Origin: Gammaproteobacteria bacterium
Lineage (GTDB): Bacteria; Pseudomonadota; Gammaproteobacteria; Pseudomonadales; Pseudohongiellaceae
Length of the DNA stretch: 64,000 nucleotides
NCBI GenBank assembly: GCA_021773355.1
Contig: JAJFKE010000050.1
Span: 124,001 to 188,000 of the forward strand
Direction: 5' to 3'
Shown: in pieces, positions 1 to 8,671 of the stretch
How the letters are laid out: the number at the start of each line of letters is the position of its first letter
Numbering within the stretch: the stretch's first letter is position 1
The notes under the pieces: generated by a model
What the model was told of the DNA's origin: nothing
What the model saw: the letters and a program-made list of their open reading frames with translations, nothing else
The model's database searches: none
Program-made: the position numbers and the translations under genes

Positions 1-514
1 GCGGAATCATTGGTGCCAACGTAGATTTATCATAGGGGAATCCCGTGGCTATTAATGAGCGTCTAAGTTCCGTTTCTGTGGAAACCCTAATCGGCTTTTC
101 ATTTAAAAAAGCCCCCTTGCCCAGTTCTGCACTAAACATTTCATCACTGAAGGGATTGAATACCACGCCAATCTGAATGCGCGAATTTTCCATGTAGGCA
201 ATGGAGATCCCGGATTGATTATGACCGTGGGCATAATTCACGCTACCGTCGATGGGATCGACGATCCATAACGGCGTCGTTATTCTCTGAATATCACCCA
301 GATCGGGAGATGACTCCTCAGACAGGATCTTATGCTGCGGAAATCGTCTGGCTATGCTTTCACAGATCAATCCATCCGCCTTCAAATCTGCACTAGTTAC
401 CAGTTCATCAGCGTTTTTGTATTCGTGACTTAGGCCAACCCCCGCCCGCTCCCTCACGATAAGTTCTCCTGCCTCTCTGGCGAGTGTTTGGGTAAACTGT
501 AAGATATCTGTCAT
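1..514 (-). CDS. Inositol monophosphatase family protein (3' end outside window)
   Basis: Reading leftward from the ATG at 514, 171 codons are open to the window edge, so the C-terminal part is missing. The sequence shows the metal-binding signature of the family: an SEE segment followed by WIVDPIDGSVNYAHG (canonical WIVDPLDGTTNF), then GKGAFLNEKPIRVS and ATGFPYD. Family members (SuhB/IMPase, CysQ-like) are Mg2+-dependent cytoplasmic phosphatases of inositol phosphate or related small phosphates. The substrate cannot be fixed from this fragment. The gene is divergent from the arabinan-type operon starting at 682, with a 167-base shared promoter region. Thr of the DGT motif is Ser here, a conservative change. 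Confidence 0.85.
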   Translation of the reverse strand, partial: MTDILQFTQTLAREAGELIVRERAGVGLSHEYKNADELVTSADLKADGLICESIARRFPQHKILSEESSPDLGDIQRITTPLWIVDPIDGSVNYAHGHNQSGISIAYMENSRIQIGVVFNPFSDEMFSAELGKGAFLNEKPIRVSTETELRRSLIATGFPYDKSTLAPMIP

Positions 515-681
515 AGCTACTTCTGAATTAGTAATCTTGGGCATAAGTGCCAGAATAGCGCAGCCGGGAATTTTGCTGAACCACGCTCGATTATAGGTGC
601 TGGGACACAGGGTGCATAACAGTCTTTGAATTTGCGTCGATAAGGCTATCCATACTCTCGCATTGTTATAAAGACTAATAC

Positions 682-1083
682 ATGACCATCGTTTTAAAAT
701 ATACGCTCTGCGCCATGATTGCCACGCTGATTAACCTGTTAACACAAGAAACCGTAGTGAGTATTTATAGTGGCGACACTTCATTGTATCTCGCAATGGC
801 TGTGGGCACGCTCGCAGGTCTGCTAAGTAAATACTCACTCGATAAAAAATTCATTTTCCGATTCTCGGCAAATTCTCAGCAAGAGGACTTGGCGAAGTTT
901 TTAGTCTACGGGCTAACTGGTATCGCCACTACGGCCCTGTTCTGGAGTTTCGAGTTGGGCTTCGAGTGGCTTGCCGGTGGCAAGATCGCGAGATATATCG
1001 GTGCCGTCATCGGCTTGTCTATCGGATATGGTGTAAAGTATCAACTCGATAAGCGCTACGTTTTTTCAAGGCAGGATGGTTGA
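682..1083 (+). CDS. GtrA-like four-helix membrane protein
   Basis: A 133-residue protein with about four hydrophobic segments, the size and pattern of the GtrA/PF04138 family. It carries the family hallmark of a basic segment after the second helix (GLLSKYSLDKKFIF) repeated near the C-terminus (YQLDKRYVF). GtrA proteins take part in moving or handling polyprenyl-phosphate-linked sugars across the inner membrane. The next gene begins at the base after its stop. In mycobacteria the homologous neighbour of dprE1 and dprE2 is also a GtrA protein (Rv3789), so a role with polyprenyl-phospho-arabinose is inferred here. Start is ATG at 682; no strong ribosome site is visible. Confidence 0.8.
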   Translation: MTIVLKYTLCAMIATLINLLTQETVVSIYSGDTSLYLAMAVGTLAGLLSKYSLDKKFIFRFSANSQQEDLAKFLVYGLTGIATTALFWSFELGFEWLAGGKIARYIGAVIGLSIGYGVKYQLDKRYVFSRQDG

Positions 1084-2406
1084 ATGGAAGTTACGGGTTG
1101 GGGTCGCTTTCCCAAAATAACGGCGGAAATATTTGAGCCAGCTGATTCACAGTCGCTGCAAAAATTCCTGTCATCTCAGAACAAATCTAGCAAGTGCATT
1201 AGTCGTGGCGCCGGTCGAAGCTACGGCGACAGTTCTTTGGCAGCCCAGCTACTCAGTAGTCGCTTCCTCGATAATTTTCTCGACTTGGATGAGGATAGAA
1301 AAACAGTGCGCTGTGGGTCCGGAATAAGCCTCGGAGATATTTTGAAAGTTTGCATTCCTCGTGGCTTGTTTCTAAATGTACTGCCCGGTACCAAACAGGT
1401 AAGTCTTGGTGGAGCAATCGCTGCGGACGTGCACGGGAAGAATCATCACCGAGACGGTAGCTTCTGTGATTCGGTTGAAAGCATTAGCTTGGTGCTTGCC
1501 TCGGGCGAATTAGTTAGCTGCAGCCGAAACGAGAACGCCGATTTATTCCGCAGTACCTGTGCCGGCATGGGTCTCACTGGCGTTATCGTCGATGCCACCC
1601 TGACTCTACAAAAAATATCCAGCACTTATATTAAGCAGGAATGTTTGGTTGCTAATAATTTACAAGAGAGCTTCGACTTAATAGAGGCTAACAACGACAG
1701 CATGTACTCCGTGGCCTGGCTGGACTGCTTATCGCAGGGACAAGAACTTGGCCGTTCATTACTGTATTTAGGAGAACATGCTGAAGCGAACAATCGGAAG
1801 ACCGATTTGAAATTCCGATCTAGGAGAGGATTAAGTGTTCCGTTCAGCACGCCGGCTTTTCTTCTTAATAAAACCACTATGACGCTTTTTAATAATAGCT
1901 ACTTCGCACTAAAAAAGAACAGCAGCGGTCAATCGATCCTCGACTATGACAATTATTTTTTCCCCTTAGATAATATTCGAAACTGGAACCGACTCTACGG
2001 TGCAAAAGGTTTTCTTCAATACCAGTTTGTGATGCCTAGTAATAGTGCGCTCGAAGGCATGGCGGCTGTGCTAAAGAAAGTAGCGGATCTTGGTATGGGC
2101 TCATTTCTGACGGTGTTGAAGAAATTTGGAGAGGAAAATGAGAATTTGCTGTCCTTTCCCAAGCAAGGTTATACGCTCACCCTGGACTTTAAACAGCAGC
2201 CATCATTGTTTCCTCTACTAGAAGAATTAGATCAAATAGTATTGGATCATAGTGGTAGAATCTACCTCGCCAAGGACGCCCGAATGAGCGAAACAGTATT
2301 TAAAGCCTGTTACCCAAATTGGGAAGAATTCGTGAATATAAAATGCAAGTACGACCCCAACGGGCGCTTTGCCTCATTACAGTCCGATCGACTTGGTCTC
2401 AGTTAG
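1084..2406 (+). CDS. FAD-binding oxidoreductase, DprE1-like (decaprenylphosphoryl-ribose 2'-oxidase type)
   Basis: A 440-residue flavoprotein with an N-terminal PP-type FAD-binding domain (SRGAGRSYGDSS around residues 39-51; HGKNHHRDG around 117-125) and an ALO-type C-terminal domain. The segment GRIYLAKDARMSE near the C-terminus matches the DprE1 active-site lysine region (AKD.R). DprE1 oxidises the ribose 2'-OH of polyprenylphosphoryl-ribose, the first half of epimerisation to arabinose. The position equivalent to the benzothiazinone-reactive cysteine of mycobacterial DprE1 (GWNICVDF there) reads GYTLTLDF here, so Thr replaces Cys; that alignment is made by eye. The gene starts directly after the gtrA-like stop codon and is followed by a DprE2-like reductase. 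Confidence 0.85.
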   Translation: MEVTGWGRFPKITAEIFEPADSQSLQKFLSSQNKSSKCISRGAGRSYGDSSLAAQLLSSRFLDNFLDLDEDRKTVRCGSGISLGDILKVCIPRGLFLNVLPGTKQVSLGGAIAADVHGKNHHRDGSFCDSVESISLVLASGELVSCSRNENADLFRSTCAGMGLTGVIVDATLTLQKISSTYIKQECLVANNLQESFDLIEANNDSMYSVAWLDCLSQGQELGRSLLYLGEHAEANNRKTDLKFRSRRGLSVPFSTPAFLLNKTTMTLFNNSYFALKKNSSGQSILDYDNYFFPLDNIRNWNRLYGAKGFLQYQFVMPSNSALEGMAAVLKKVADLGMGSFLTVLKKFGEENENLLSFPKQGYTLTLDFKQQPSLFPLLEELDQIVLDHSGRIYLAKDARMSETVFKACYPNWEEFVNIKCKYDPNGRFASLQSDRLGLS

Positions 2407-2416
2407 AATTAGGATT

Positions 2417-3151
2417 ATGAATATACTCATCATAGGGGCCACCTCTGCTATTGCAAAATCGGTAGGGCGAATTTATGCAGAACAAAGGCATAGCTTGCAT
2501 CTGGTTGCCCGTAACGAAGAAATGTTGGATGAGCTAGCGAAAGACTTGAAAGTGCGTGGTGCCACTAGCGTGAGTCACAGTGTTCTCGATCTCAATAAAT
2601 TTTCTGAGCACGAGCCAATGCTGCACAGTATTTTTGAACAGCTAGGCCACATTGATATTGCACTAATTTGTCACGGTTCTTTGCCCAAACAAGAACAAGT
2701 AGAAATAGATTTTAAACAGGCGCAGAAAGAAATAAACACTAATGGCCTAAGCGTAATATCTCTATTGACAGTCTTGGCAACAAAGTTTATCCAGCAGAAA
2801 CAGGGCAGCATTGCGGTAATAACCTCTGTAGCTGGCGACCGTGGACGTCAGCCCAACTTTGTTTACGGCGCCGCCAAATCCTTGGTGTCCACTTACTTGC
2901 AGGGCTTACGTGGTAAATTGCTAGCGCATAATGTTCGGGTAATAGACATTAGACCAGGCTTGGTAGATTCGCCGATGACTGCAGGGTTTGAAAAAGGCCT
3001 GCTATGGTCTAGCCCTGAAAGCGTTGCGATGAAGATTACAAAAAGCATTGCTCGAGGCAGTCATACTGTTTACGCGCCCGCCTACTGGCGATTCATCATG
3101 CTTGTCGTGTGCGCGATACCAGAATCCATCTTCAAGCGACTTAAATTCTAA
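2417..3151 (+). CDS. Short-chain dehydrogenase, DprE2-like (2'-keto reductase type)
   Basis: Start placed at ATG 2417, preceded by AGGA at 2411, rather than at the upstream in-frame ATG 2369 that overlaps the previous gene. The 244-residue product opens with the Rossmann motif NILIIGATSAIA and has the SDR catalytic triad Ser137, Tyr150 and Lys154 (TSVAG..., YGAAK). Loss of the last glycine of GxxxGxG (Ala here) is also seen in other DprE2-type enzymes as I remember them. DprE2 reduces the 2-keto intermediate made by DprE1, giving polyprenylphosphoryl-arabinose. The immediate neighbours make this assignment much stronger than the sequence alone. Confidence 0.82.
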   Translation: MNILIIGATSAIAKSVGRIYAEQRHSLHLVARNEEMLDELAKDLKVRGATSVSHSVLDLNKFSEHEPMLHSIFEQLGHIDIALICHGSLPKQEQVEIDFKQAQKEINTNGLSVISLLTVLATKFIQQKQGSIAVITSVAGDRGRQPNFVYGAAKSLVSTYLQGLRGKLLAHNVRVIDIRPGLVDSPMTAGFEKGLLWSSPESVAMKITKSIARGSHTVYAPAYWRFIMLVVCAIPESIFKRLKF

Positions 3152-3170
3152 CGACAGCACAAAACCTATT

Positions 3171-4601
3171 TTGCTAAATTCACTTTCTCAGCCCCCTCTT
3201 TACGTCGACCTCGACGGCACCGTTATCAAGACGGATTTGCTATTTGAATCCATCTTGTTATTGCTAAAGAAGAACCCGCTACAAGCTCTGCTAATTCCTT
3301 TTTGGCTAATCAAGGGGAAAGCCTATTTAAAACATCAATTGGCCAGACGCGTTTCTATTCCAATTGAATTACTACCACTGAACCTGGAATTTATTCGTTA
3401 CCTGCAAGAACAGGTCGAACGTGGACGTAACATCATTTTAATTTCTGCTTCAAGCCAGATCCCGGTTCGGGAAGTTAGTGACCATCTGGGCTTCTTTATC
3501 GATGCCATGGGTAGTGATGAAAGCCACAACTTAAAATCTCAAAATAAACTTACTCGTATTTTGCAACTAAATCCCGCCGGTGGCTTCTCCTATGCTGGAA
3601 ATTCCAGTGAAGATATGGTTGTTTGGTCTGAAGCCAGTGAAATAATTCTCGTTAATTGTGACAAATCATTGGCTTCTTCGTTGCAGCACAATGCTGATCA
3701 GGTTAAGCACTTCGACGCCAGGACCTCGCCACTAGAAAAATTTTGGCAAGCCATCAGACCGCACCAATGGCTGAAGAATACCCTGATATTCTTACCTCTT
3801 ATATTGTCTCATCAACTAAACCAGCCCAGCCTATTGCTACAAGCATGTATTGCCTTTATCAGCTTTAGCCTGGTCGCATCCAGCGTATATCTACTGAATG
3901 ATATGTTGGATCTAAATAGCGACCGGCAACATCAAACCAAGAGACTAAGACCATTCGCCTCGGGCGACCTGCCTTTAGCCTATGGCTATTTAGGAGCACC
4001 ACTGCTGCTGATTCTCGGCTTTGGGGTAGCACTCACACTACCGGCGCAATTTGTAATGGTATTGCTTGGCTATTGGCTACTCACCAGCCTTTACAGTTTC
4101 TATCTGAAAAGCATTTTCCTATTGGACGTACTGACACTCGCCTCTCTATACACCTGGAGAGTTATCGCCGGTTCTGCTGCCATCTCGGTAGTCACTACGT
4201 TCTGGTTATTGGCGTTTTCTTTTTTCTTGTTTCTGGGTCTAGCAATGGTGAAGCGCTACACGGAATTTTCGAATTTACAAACCCTAGGAAAATCCTCAAT
4301 TGATGGCCGTGGTTATACTGTACAGAGCCTGTACACTTTATCCACGCTCGGGGGCATTTCTAGCCTAACGGCTGTCGCCGTATTCGCCTTCTATATTAAT
4401 GCGTCGGATACCACCGAGTTATATAACAGGCCGCTGGTGCTTTGGATGATATGCCCACTGTTGCTTTATCTACTTTGGCGTATTTGGGCACTTGCGCGAC
4501 AAGGTAAATTAGATGAAGACCCAGTATTGTTTGCCATTACCGATAGGCGCAGCCAATTTGTCGCTGTGATCTGCGGGCTACTAATTTGGCTGGCTATCTA
4601 G
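3171..4601 (+). CDS. Fusion of HAD phosphatase and UbiA prenyltransferase (phosphoribosyl-polyprenyl-phosphate synthase type)
   Basis: Residues 1-190 form a HAD domain: motif I VDLDGT (Asp13, Asp15), a serine motif II near 92, lysines near 122-126 and GNSSED near 143. Residues about 195-476 form a UbiA-family polytopic membrane domain with IRPHQWLKN and NDMLDLNSDRQHQTKR, which carries the NDxxDxxxD metal motif, and about eight membrane segments. Rv3806c-type UbiA proteins join PRPP to a polyprenyl phosphate. The fused phosphatase could remove the 5-phosphate next, before the DprE1/DprE2 steps (inference). TTG 3171, 19 bases after the previous stop, is chosen because the in-frame ATG at 3048 would overlap the previous gene by about 100 bases. 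TTG 3102 is another option. Confidence 0.82.
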   Translation: MLNSLSQPPLYVDLDGTVIKTDLLFESILLLLKKNPLQALLIPFWLIKGKAYLKHQLARRVSIPIELLPLNLEFIRYLQEQVERGRNIILISASSQIPVREVSDHLGFFIDAMGSDESHNLKSQNKLTRILQLNPAGGFSYAGNSSEDMVVWSEASEIILVNCDKSLASSLQHNADQVKHFDARTSPLEKFWQAIRPHQWLKNTLIFLPLILSHQLNQPSLLLQACIAFISFSLVASSVYLLNDMLDLNSDRQHQTKRLRPFASGDLPLAYGYLGAPLLLILGFGVALTLPAQFVMVLLGYWLLTSLYSFYLKSIFLLDVLTLASLYTWRVIAGSAAISVVTTFWLLAFSFFLFLGLAMVKRYTEFSNLQTLGKSSIDGRGYTVQSLYTLSTLGGISSLTAVAVFAFYINASDTTELYNRPLVLWMICPLLLYLLWRIWALARQGKLDEDPVLFAITDRRSQFVAVICGLLIWLAI

Positions 4602-4607
4602 CGGCTG

Positions 4608-5474
4608 TTATTTTTTTAGTATTTCTGCATGGAAGCGAAGCTGTTGTTCCACAAAACTCGCAATAAAAAAATAACTATGATCGTAGCCTTCACGCCAATT
4701 AAATTGTAATGGATAGGCAAGGTCCTTGCAGACATCTATTAATAGCTCCGGCTTCAATTGGTTTTGCAAAAACTCATCCGCTGTTCCTTGGTCTATATAC
4801 ATGGGCACGGGAGTGCTTGCCTGCCTGATCAAACTAACTGAATCATAGTTCTCCCAAGCTGTTTGATCTTCACCCAGATAATTCTTCAATGCTTTCTGTC
4901 CCCAAGGGCAATTGATAGGCGATACGATAGGCGCAAATGCCGAGACGGACTGATACTTGTCTGGATTTTTTAGCGCAATAGTCAATGCACCATGCCCACC
5001 CATTGAATGGCCGAATACAGACTGTCGGCGTTTATCCGCCGGAAAATTTTCAGCAATCAATGCGGGTAGTTCATTAACTATGTAGTCATACATTTTGTAG
5101 TGTTTGTTCCAAGGCTCGACCGTGGCATTCAAATAGAATCCCGCACCCAGACCGAAGTCGTAAGCCTGCTCTGCATCATCGGGAACATCGCTGCCTCTTG
5201 GACTGGTATCCGCGGTGACGATAATCAAACCCAATTCCGCAGCGACTCGCTGGGCACCAGCTTTCTGCACAAAATTTTCATCGGTACCGGTGAGACCTGA
5301 TAGCCAATAGAGAACAGGCAGGGCATTTCCATTGCCTGATTTTGCCAGGGCTAACTGCGGCGGCAAAAAAATGGAAAAAAACATTTCGCAGGAAAGAGTT
5401 TGTGAATTGTGGCGGTAACGACATTGTTCACCACCGAAAATTATACTGCTCGCAATTTTATCCATGTCTCTCAT
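4608..5474 (-). CDS. fghA: S-formylglutathione hydrolase
   Basis: 288 residues, the usual length of esterase D family S-formylglutathione hydrolases. It has the nucleophile elbow GHSMGGHGAL (Ser157) and plausible partners Asp233 (TADEF) and His266 (GYDHSYFF). SGLTGTDENF and FNWREGYDHSY are family signatures. The cytoplasmic enzyme hydrolyses S-formylglutathione to formate and glutathione in formaldehyde detoxification. The usual partner, glutathione-dependent alcohol dehydrogenase, is not adjacent, although a GFA-family protein lies at 14054. The gene converges on the UbiA gene with a gap of only six bases. A second Met at residue 4 is an alternative start. Confidence 0.9.
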   Translation of the reverse strand: MRDMDKIASSIIFGGEQCRYRHNSQTLSCEMFFSIFLPPQLALAKSGNGNALPVLYWLSGLTGTDENFVQKAGAQRVAAELGLIIVTADTSPRGSDVPDDAEQAYDFGLGAGFYLNATVEPWNKHYKMYDYIVNELPALIAENFPADKRRQSVFGHSMGGHGALTIALKNPDKYQSVSAFAPIVSPINCPWGQKALKNYLGEDQTAWENYDSVSLIRQASTPVPMYIDQGTADEFLQNQLKPELLIDVCKDLAYPLQFNWREGYDHSYFFIASFVEQQLRFHAEILKK

Positions 5475-5524
5475 CTGCTCAGTTACTGCTTGGGGATTCC
5501 AGGGTTTAGTGGGAAGCTATTGCT

Positions 5525-6202
5525 CTACTTCACAATCATGAAGCTTTCTTCAATAGGATTCCAGCGACTCGGTTTATCAATTTTGGTCACTTTCATCGGT
5601 TTAATAATAGCCGGCTGCAGCAAGGCTGCAAATTGTTCGACATCTTGATTGCCTGGATCTAGCCAGCGCGATACCAGATCTTCGTCTTCAAAATCCAGCA
5701 TTAGCGGCATGGACTTCGGATGAATTTCACTCCACGGCCCCGCTAAGGGCGGTAGGGTGATAATTGATGCGGAATAGACCAGCTCGCCACTTTTTCGATT
5801 CAAATACTCTTTATATATGCCACCAAAGGCAATGGCCGAGTTTTCCAATTCAATCTTATGGTAGGTTTTCTTGTCTCCCAACCCTTCCACGAAGGCACTC
5901 GCTGGAATAAGGCAACGAGATTCTCTAAAAGGTTTGTAAGCGATTGCGCGTTTGTTTGAGAGCTTGTCCGAGCGAGAGTTGAAGCTGGCATATCTATAAT
6001 TTGGCTTAAGATTTTCCTGATCGAGAAACAGCCACCAGGTTGCGGAGGAAACTAAGCGTTCACCTGCCCGCTCATGGATTATGGCAATAGTGCCACCGGG
6101 CGCTATATCGCCACTCTCATAGTCGCCATATAGCTGTATCCCCAAAGTCGTGCATAACCACTGAACCTCGGGGCTGTCTATTAGACTAAATCTTCCACAC
6201 AC
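5525..6202 (-). CDS. SRAP (HMCES/YedK) family DNA-protein crosslink protein
   Basis: 225 residues starting MCGRFSL, so Cys2 is exposed after Met removal. This residue forms the thiazolidine crosslink with abasic sites in SRAP proteins. Other SRAP features are RSD in the FNSRSDK segment, CLIPASAFVEG (conserved Glu) and HPKSMPLML (conserved His). These proteins shield abasic sites in single-stranded DNA during replication or the SOS response. The usual FYEW after the Asn/Glu loop is FVEG here. The gene stands alone on the minus strand, 50 bases upstream of fghA in the same direction, so co-transcription is possible. Confidence 0.88.
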   Translation of the reverse strand: MCGRFSLIDSPEVQWLCTTLGIQLYGDYESGDIAPGGTIAIIHERAGERLVSSATWWLFLDQENLKPNYRYASFNSRSDKLSNKRAIAYKPFRESRCLIPASAFVEGLGDKKTYHKIELENSAIAFGGIYKEYLNRKSGELVYSASIITLPPLAGPWSEIHPKSMPLMLDFEDEDLVSRWLDPGNQDVEQFAALLQPAIIKPMKVTKIDKPSRWNPIEESFMIVK

Positions 6203-6364
6203 GGCTTTTACTCACGGGCAACTATAGTGATAAAGTCAAAAATACAAGAAGCAGTCTCCATTGAACATGCATATGTTCAACTAGAATACAGAAATTGATG
6301 GAACCGCGATCATAGAACGATCAATGCATAGAACAATCGATGAAAAGAAAAAACAGGTGCAGCC

Positions 6365-8050
6365 ATGACTAACGCCAATAATTCACACCTCGATTCCATT
6401 TTAAAATTCAAAGCCTTAGCTGCTGTATGGGTGTTTTTTGCTGGGCTTGGCGTATCTGTCACTGCTTCCGCTCAGGCTGCAAGCGCAAGTCAGGTTGAGG
6501 CTTGCCAGGCATTGCAACAGCTTCGTAATCTTACCATTACTTCCGCATCCCTAAGAGAAAATGAGCAATCCGATACTCCGTACTGTTATGTTCGCGGAAT
6601 AATCTCTCCCGCCATACATTTTCATGCCCAATTGCCACTACCAGAAAATTGGAATGGCCGCTTCTTGCAGTGGGGAGACGGCGGCAAGGACGGCGACCTG
6701 GATTTTGCCAACCATCGTGTCGCTGAGGGCTATGCCGTAACCAATAGCAATACCGGGCATGACAGTGGCACTGAACCTGGCTCGGCCTTCGGTTATAATA
6801 ACCGTCAGTCGGAAATCGATTTTGGCTATCGCGCGGTACACCTTACCGTTATGGCTGGGAAGACACTGGTTAATAGTTACTATAACAAGGCGCCGGATTA
6901 CTCCTATTTCGAGGGCTGCTCTACAGGTGGTCGGCAGGGGCTTATGGAGGCGCAGCGTTACCCGAATGATTTCGACGGCATAGTAGCTGGCGCACCGGTT
7001 AACTACTATCAAGCCATGAACGCGGCCGGTACCTGGAATCTACAGCGTATGTTCAAGGATAACTACGCCGGCAATCTGGCCGTCGATAGCAATGGTGACG
7101 GGCAGCGAGATAGCCTGCAGCTGGTGCAGATCTTAAATGATGCGGTACTCGATAAGTGCGATAGCTCGGATGGCATTCGCGACGGCGTGATCAATGATCC
7201 TTTCTCTTGCAGTTTCGATCCCGCTTCAGATTTATCTGACCATATGTGCCCATCGTCAAACAGCACAGGAGCCTGTTTCAACGAGGCCCGAATACAGACC
7301 GTAGCCGATTTTTACAGCGGCCCCTACGATAGCAATGGCACTATCATTTACCCCGGCAAGACTAAAGGATCGGAGCTGGACTGGATCGGCTTGTTCGTGC
7401 CAAACGCCAGCAACGGCATGACACCGGGAATGTTACGCGGCCCGGCAGGTGATCATGTTAACTATCTGTTCTACGAAGAAGATCCGGGCGTCACCATTCC
7501 CAACCTAAACGATGCCAATTATTCTGCCCGGCGTGACGGCATGAATCCTGAGTTTCACTGGATGGATTTCAGTGTTGATGACTTTACCGACGGTAAGGCC
7601 GAGCTAATGAGTTCTATCATGGACGCCACTGACCCGGACCTTTCCAGTTTTCTCAAGAATCGAGGCGGCAAGCTCATTGTTTATCATGGACTCAGCGATG
7701 CACTCTCGGTAGCAACCGCCACGGTGAATTATTTTAATGACATGGTCGATGCAACTTTCGCCGGCAGTTTTACTGCCTCCAATGAATCATCGCGCCTATT
7801 TCTCGCACCAGGAATGGGACATTGCGGCGGCGGACCAGGGCCAAACTCCTGGGACAAGCTAGTGCCACTAGTGGATTGGGTAGAGAATGGTGTGGCGCCT
7901 GAAACGCTGACCGCCACTCACAGCTCAGATGGCCGCGTAGATAATGAGAGGCCGCTGTGCAGCTTTCCTCAGCAAGCCCGCTACAGCGGACCTTCTGGCG
8001 GCGAAAATAACCCTGAAAACTGGATTGCGGCAAACTTTAACTGCCAGTAG
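6365..8050 (+). CDS. Tannase/feruloyl esterase family protein, exported
   Basis: 561 residues with a long N-terminal segment and a hydrophobic stretch at about 14-36 ending SASAQA, consistent with a signal peptide. The core matches the tannase family (PF07519): FEGCSTGGRQGLM holds the nucleophile Ser186 in the CSxGG motif, NSNTGHD precedes it, and the distal GMGHCGGGPGP supplies the catalytic His with its paired Cys. Family enzymes hydrolyse ester bonds of gallate, ferulate or MHET-type aromatic esters outside the cytoplasm. The downstream quinohaemoproteins could oxidise alcohol or aldehyde products of such esters (inference from proximity). Confidence 0.87.
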   Translation: MTNANNSHLDSILKFKALAAVWVFFAGLGVSVTASAQAASASQVEACQALQQLRNLTITSASLRENEQSDTPYCYVRGIISPAIHFHAQLPLPENWNGRFLQWGDGGKDGDLDFANHRVAEGYAVTNSNTGHDSGTEPGSAFGYNNRQSEIDFGYRAVHLTVMAGKTLVNSYYNKAPDYSYFEGCSTGGRQGLMEAQRYPNDFDGIVAGAPVNYYQAMNAAGTWNLQRMFKDNYAGNLAVDSNGDGQRDSLQLVQILNDAVLDKCDSSDGIRDGVINDPFSCSFDPASDLSDHMCPSSNSTGACFNEARIQTVADFYSGPYDSNGTIIYPGKTKGSELDWIGLFVPNASNGMTPGMLRGPAGDHVNYLFYEEDPGVTIPNLNDANYSARRDGMNPEFHWMDFSVDDFTDGKAELMSSIMDATDPDLSSFLKNRGGKLIVYHGLSDALSVATATVNYFNDMVDATFAGSFTASNESSRLFLAPGMGHCGGGPGPNSWDKLVPLVDWVENGVAPETLTATHSSDGRVDNERPLCSFPQQARYSGPSGGENNPENWIAANFNCQ

Positions 8051-8205
8051 ATCCTAAACATCCAAAGTTCCTATGGCCTGTGCTGCGTTTTTCTGCGTTA
8101 GCAGATGGCCATACATTCCTATTTCCACCAGTTAGTGGTAATTTCTCATCCTACTTTTTAAATAGTAGAACCCACAATAAAGAACAATCGAGCCAAGAGG
8201 TAGCT

Positions 8206-8658
8206 ATGAAACTCGGCCACAACTTAATTTCAAAATTTGTCACTTCCACACTATGTACAGCCTTGTTGCTGTTCTCTGTCAATGCAGTGGCACAGTCCGA
8301 AACCTTTAGGGCCAGATTGTCACCAATGCCCACCACACCGCAGACGGTGAATACCATAACCGGCGAAGGAGAGGTTATTTTGACCCTAAGCGGCAACACA
8401 TTGACCGTTGCAGGTAATTTCGCTGGCATGAATTCCGCTGCTACCATGGCCCATGTACATAACGGCCCTCCGGCACAACCGGGGCCGGTGGTGCATCAAC
8501 TGGAAATATCCAAGTCCCCTAGTGGTGAGATCAGCGCGGTATTAGAACTTTCAGATGAGCAAGTGGCAGCACTGCGCCGCAACGAGCTTTATATTCAAGT
8601 ACACAGCGAAACAAATCCTCCCGGTGAATTACGCGGTTGGATTTTTGTTAGAAAATAA
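8206..8658 (+). CDS. CHRD domain protein, exported
   Basis: Start set at ATG 8206, with AAGAGG six bases upstream, because a Sec signal peptide (hydrophobic core ending VNAVAQ) begins there. The 150-residue product contains one CHRD domain: GEGEVILTLSGNTLTVAG, AHVHNGPPAQPGPVV, then the terminal ELYIQVHSETNPPGELRGWI. CHRD domains occur in chordin and in many bacterial extracytoplasmic proteins; their biochemical role is not established. The gene lies 13 bases before the first quinohaemoprotein and probably shares its transcript. Confidence 0.85.
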   Translation: MKLGHNLISKFVTSTLCTALLLFSVNAVAQSETFRARLSPMPTTPQTVNTITGEGEVILTLSGNTLTVAGNFAGMNSAATMAHVHNGPPAQPGPVVHQLEISKSPSGEISAVLELSDEQVAALRRNELYIQVHSETNPPGELRGWIFVRK

Positions 8659-8671
8659 TTGAGGCTTACCC

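Noticed and set aside
3048..3170. N-terminal extension of the HAD-UbiA protein from ATG 3048
   Set aside because: It would overlap the SDR gene by about 100 bases and the added residues are not HAD-like; the HAD domain starts right after TTG 3171.
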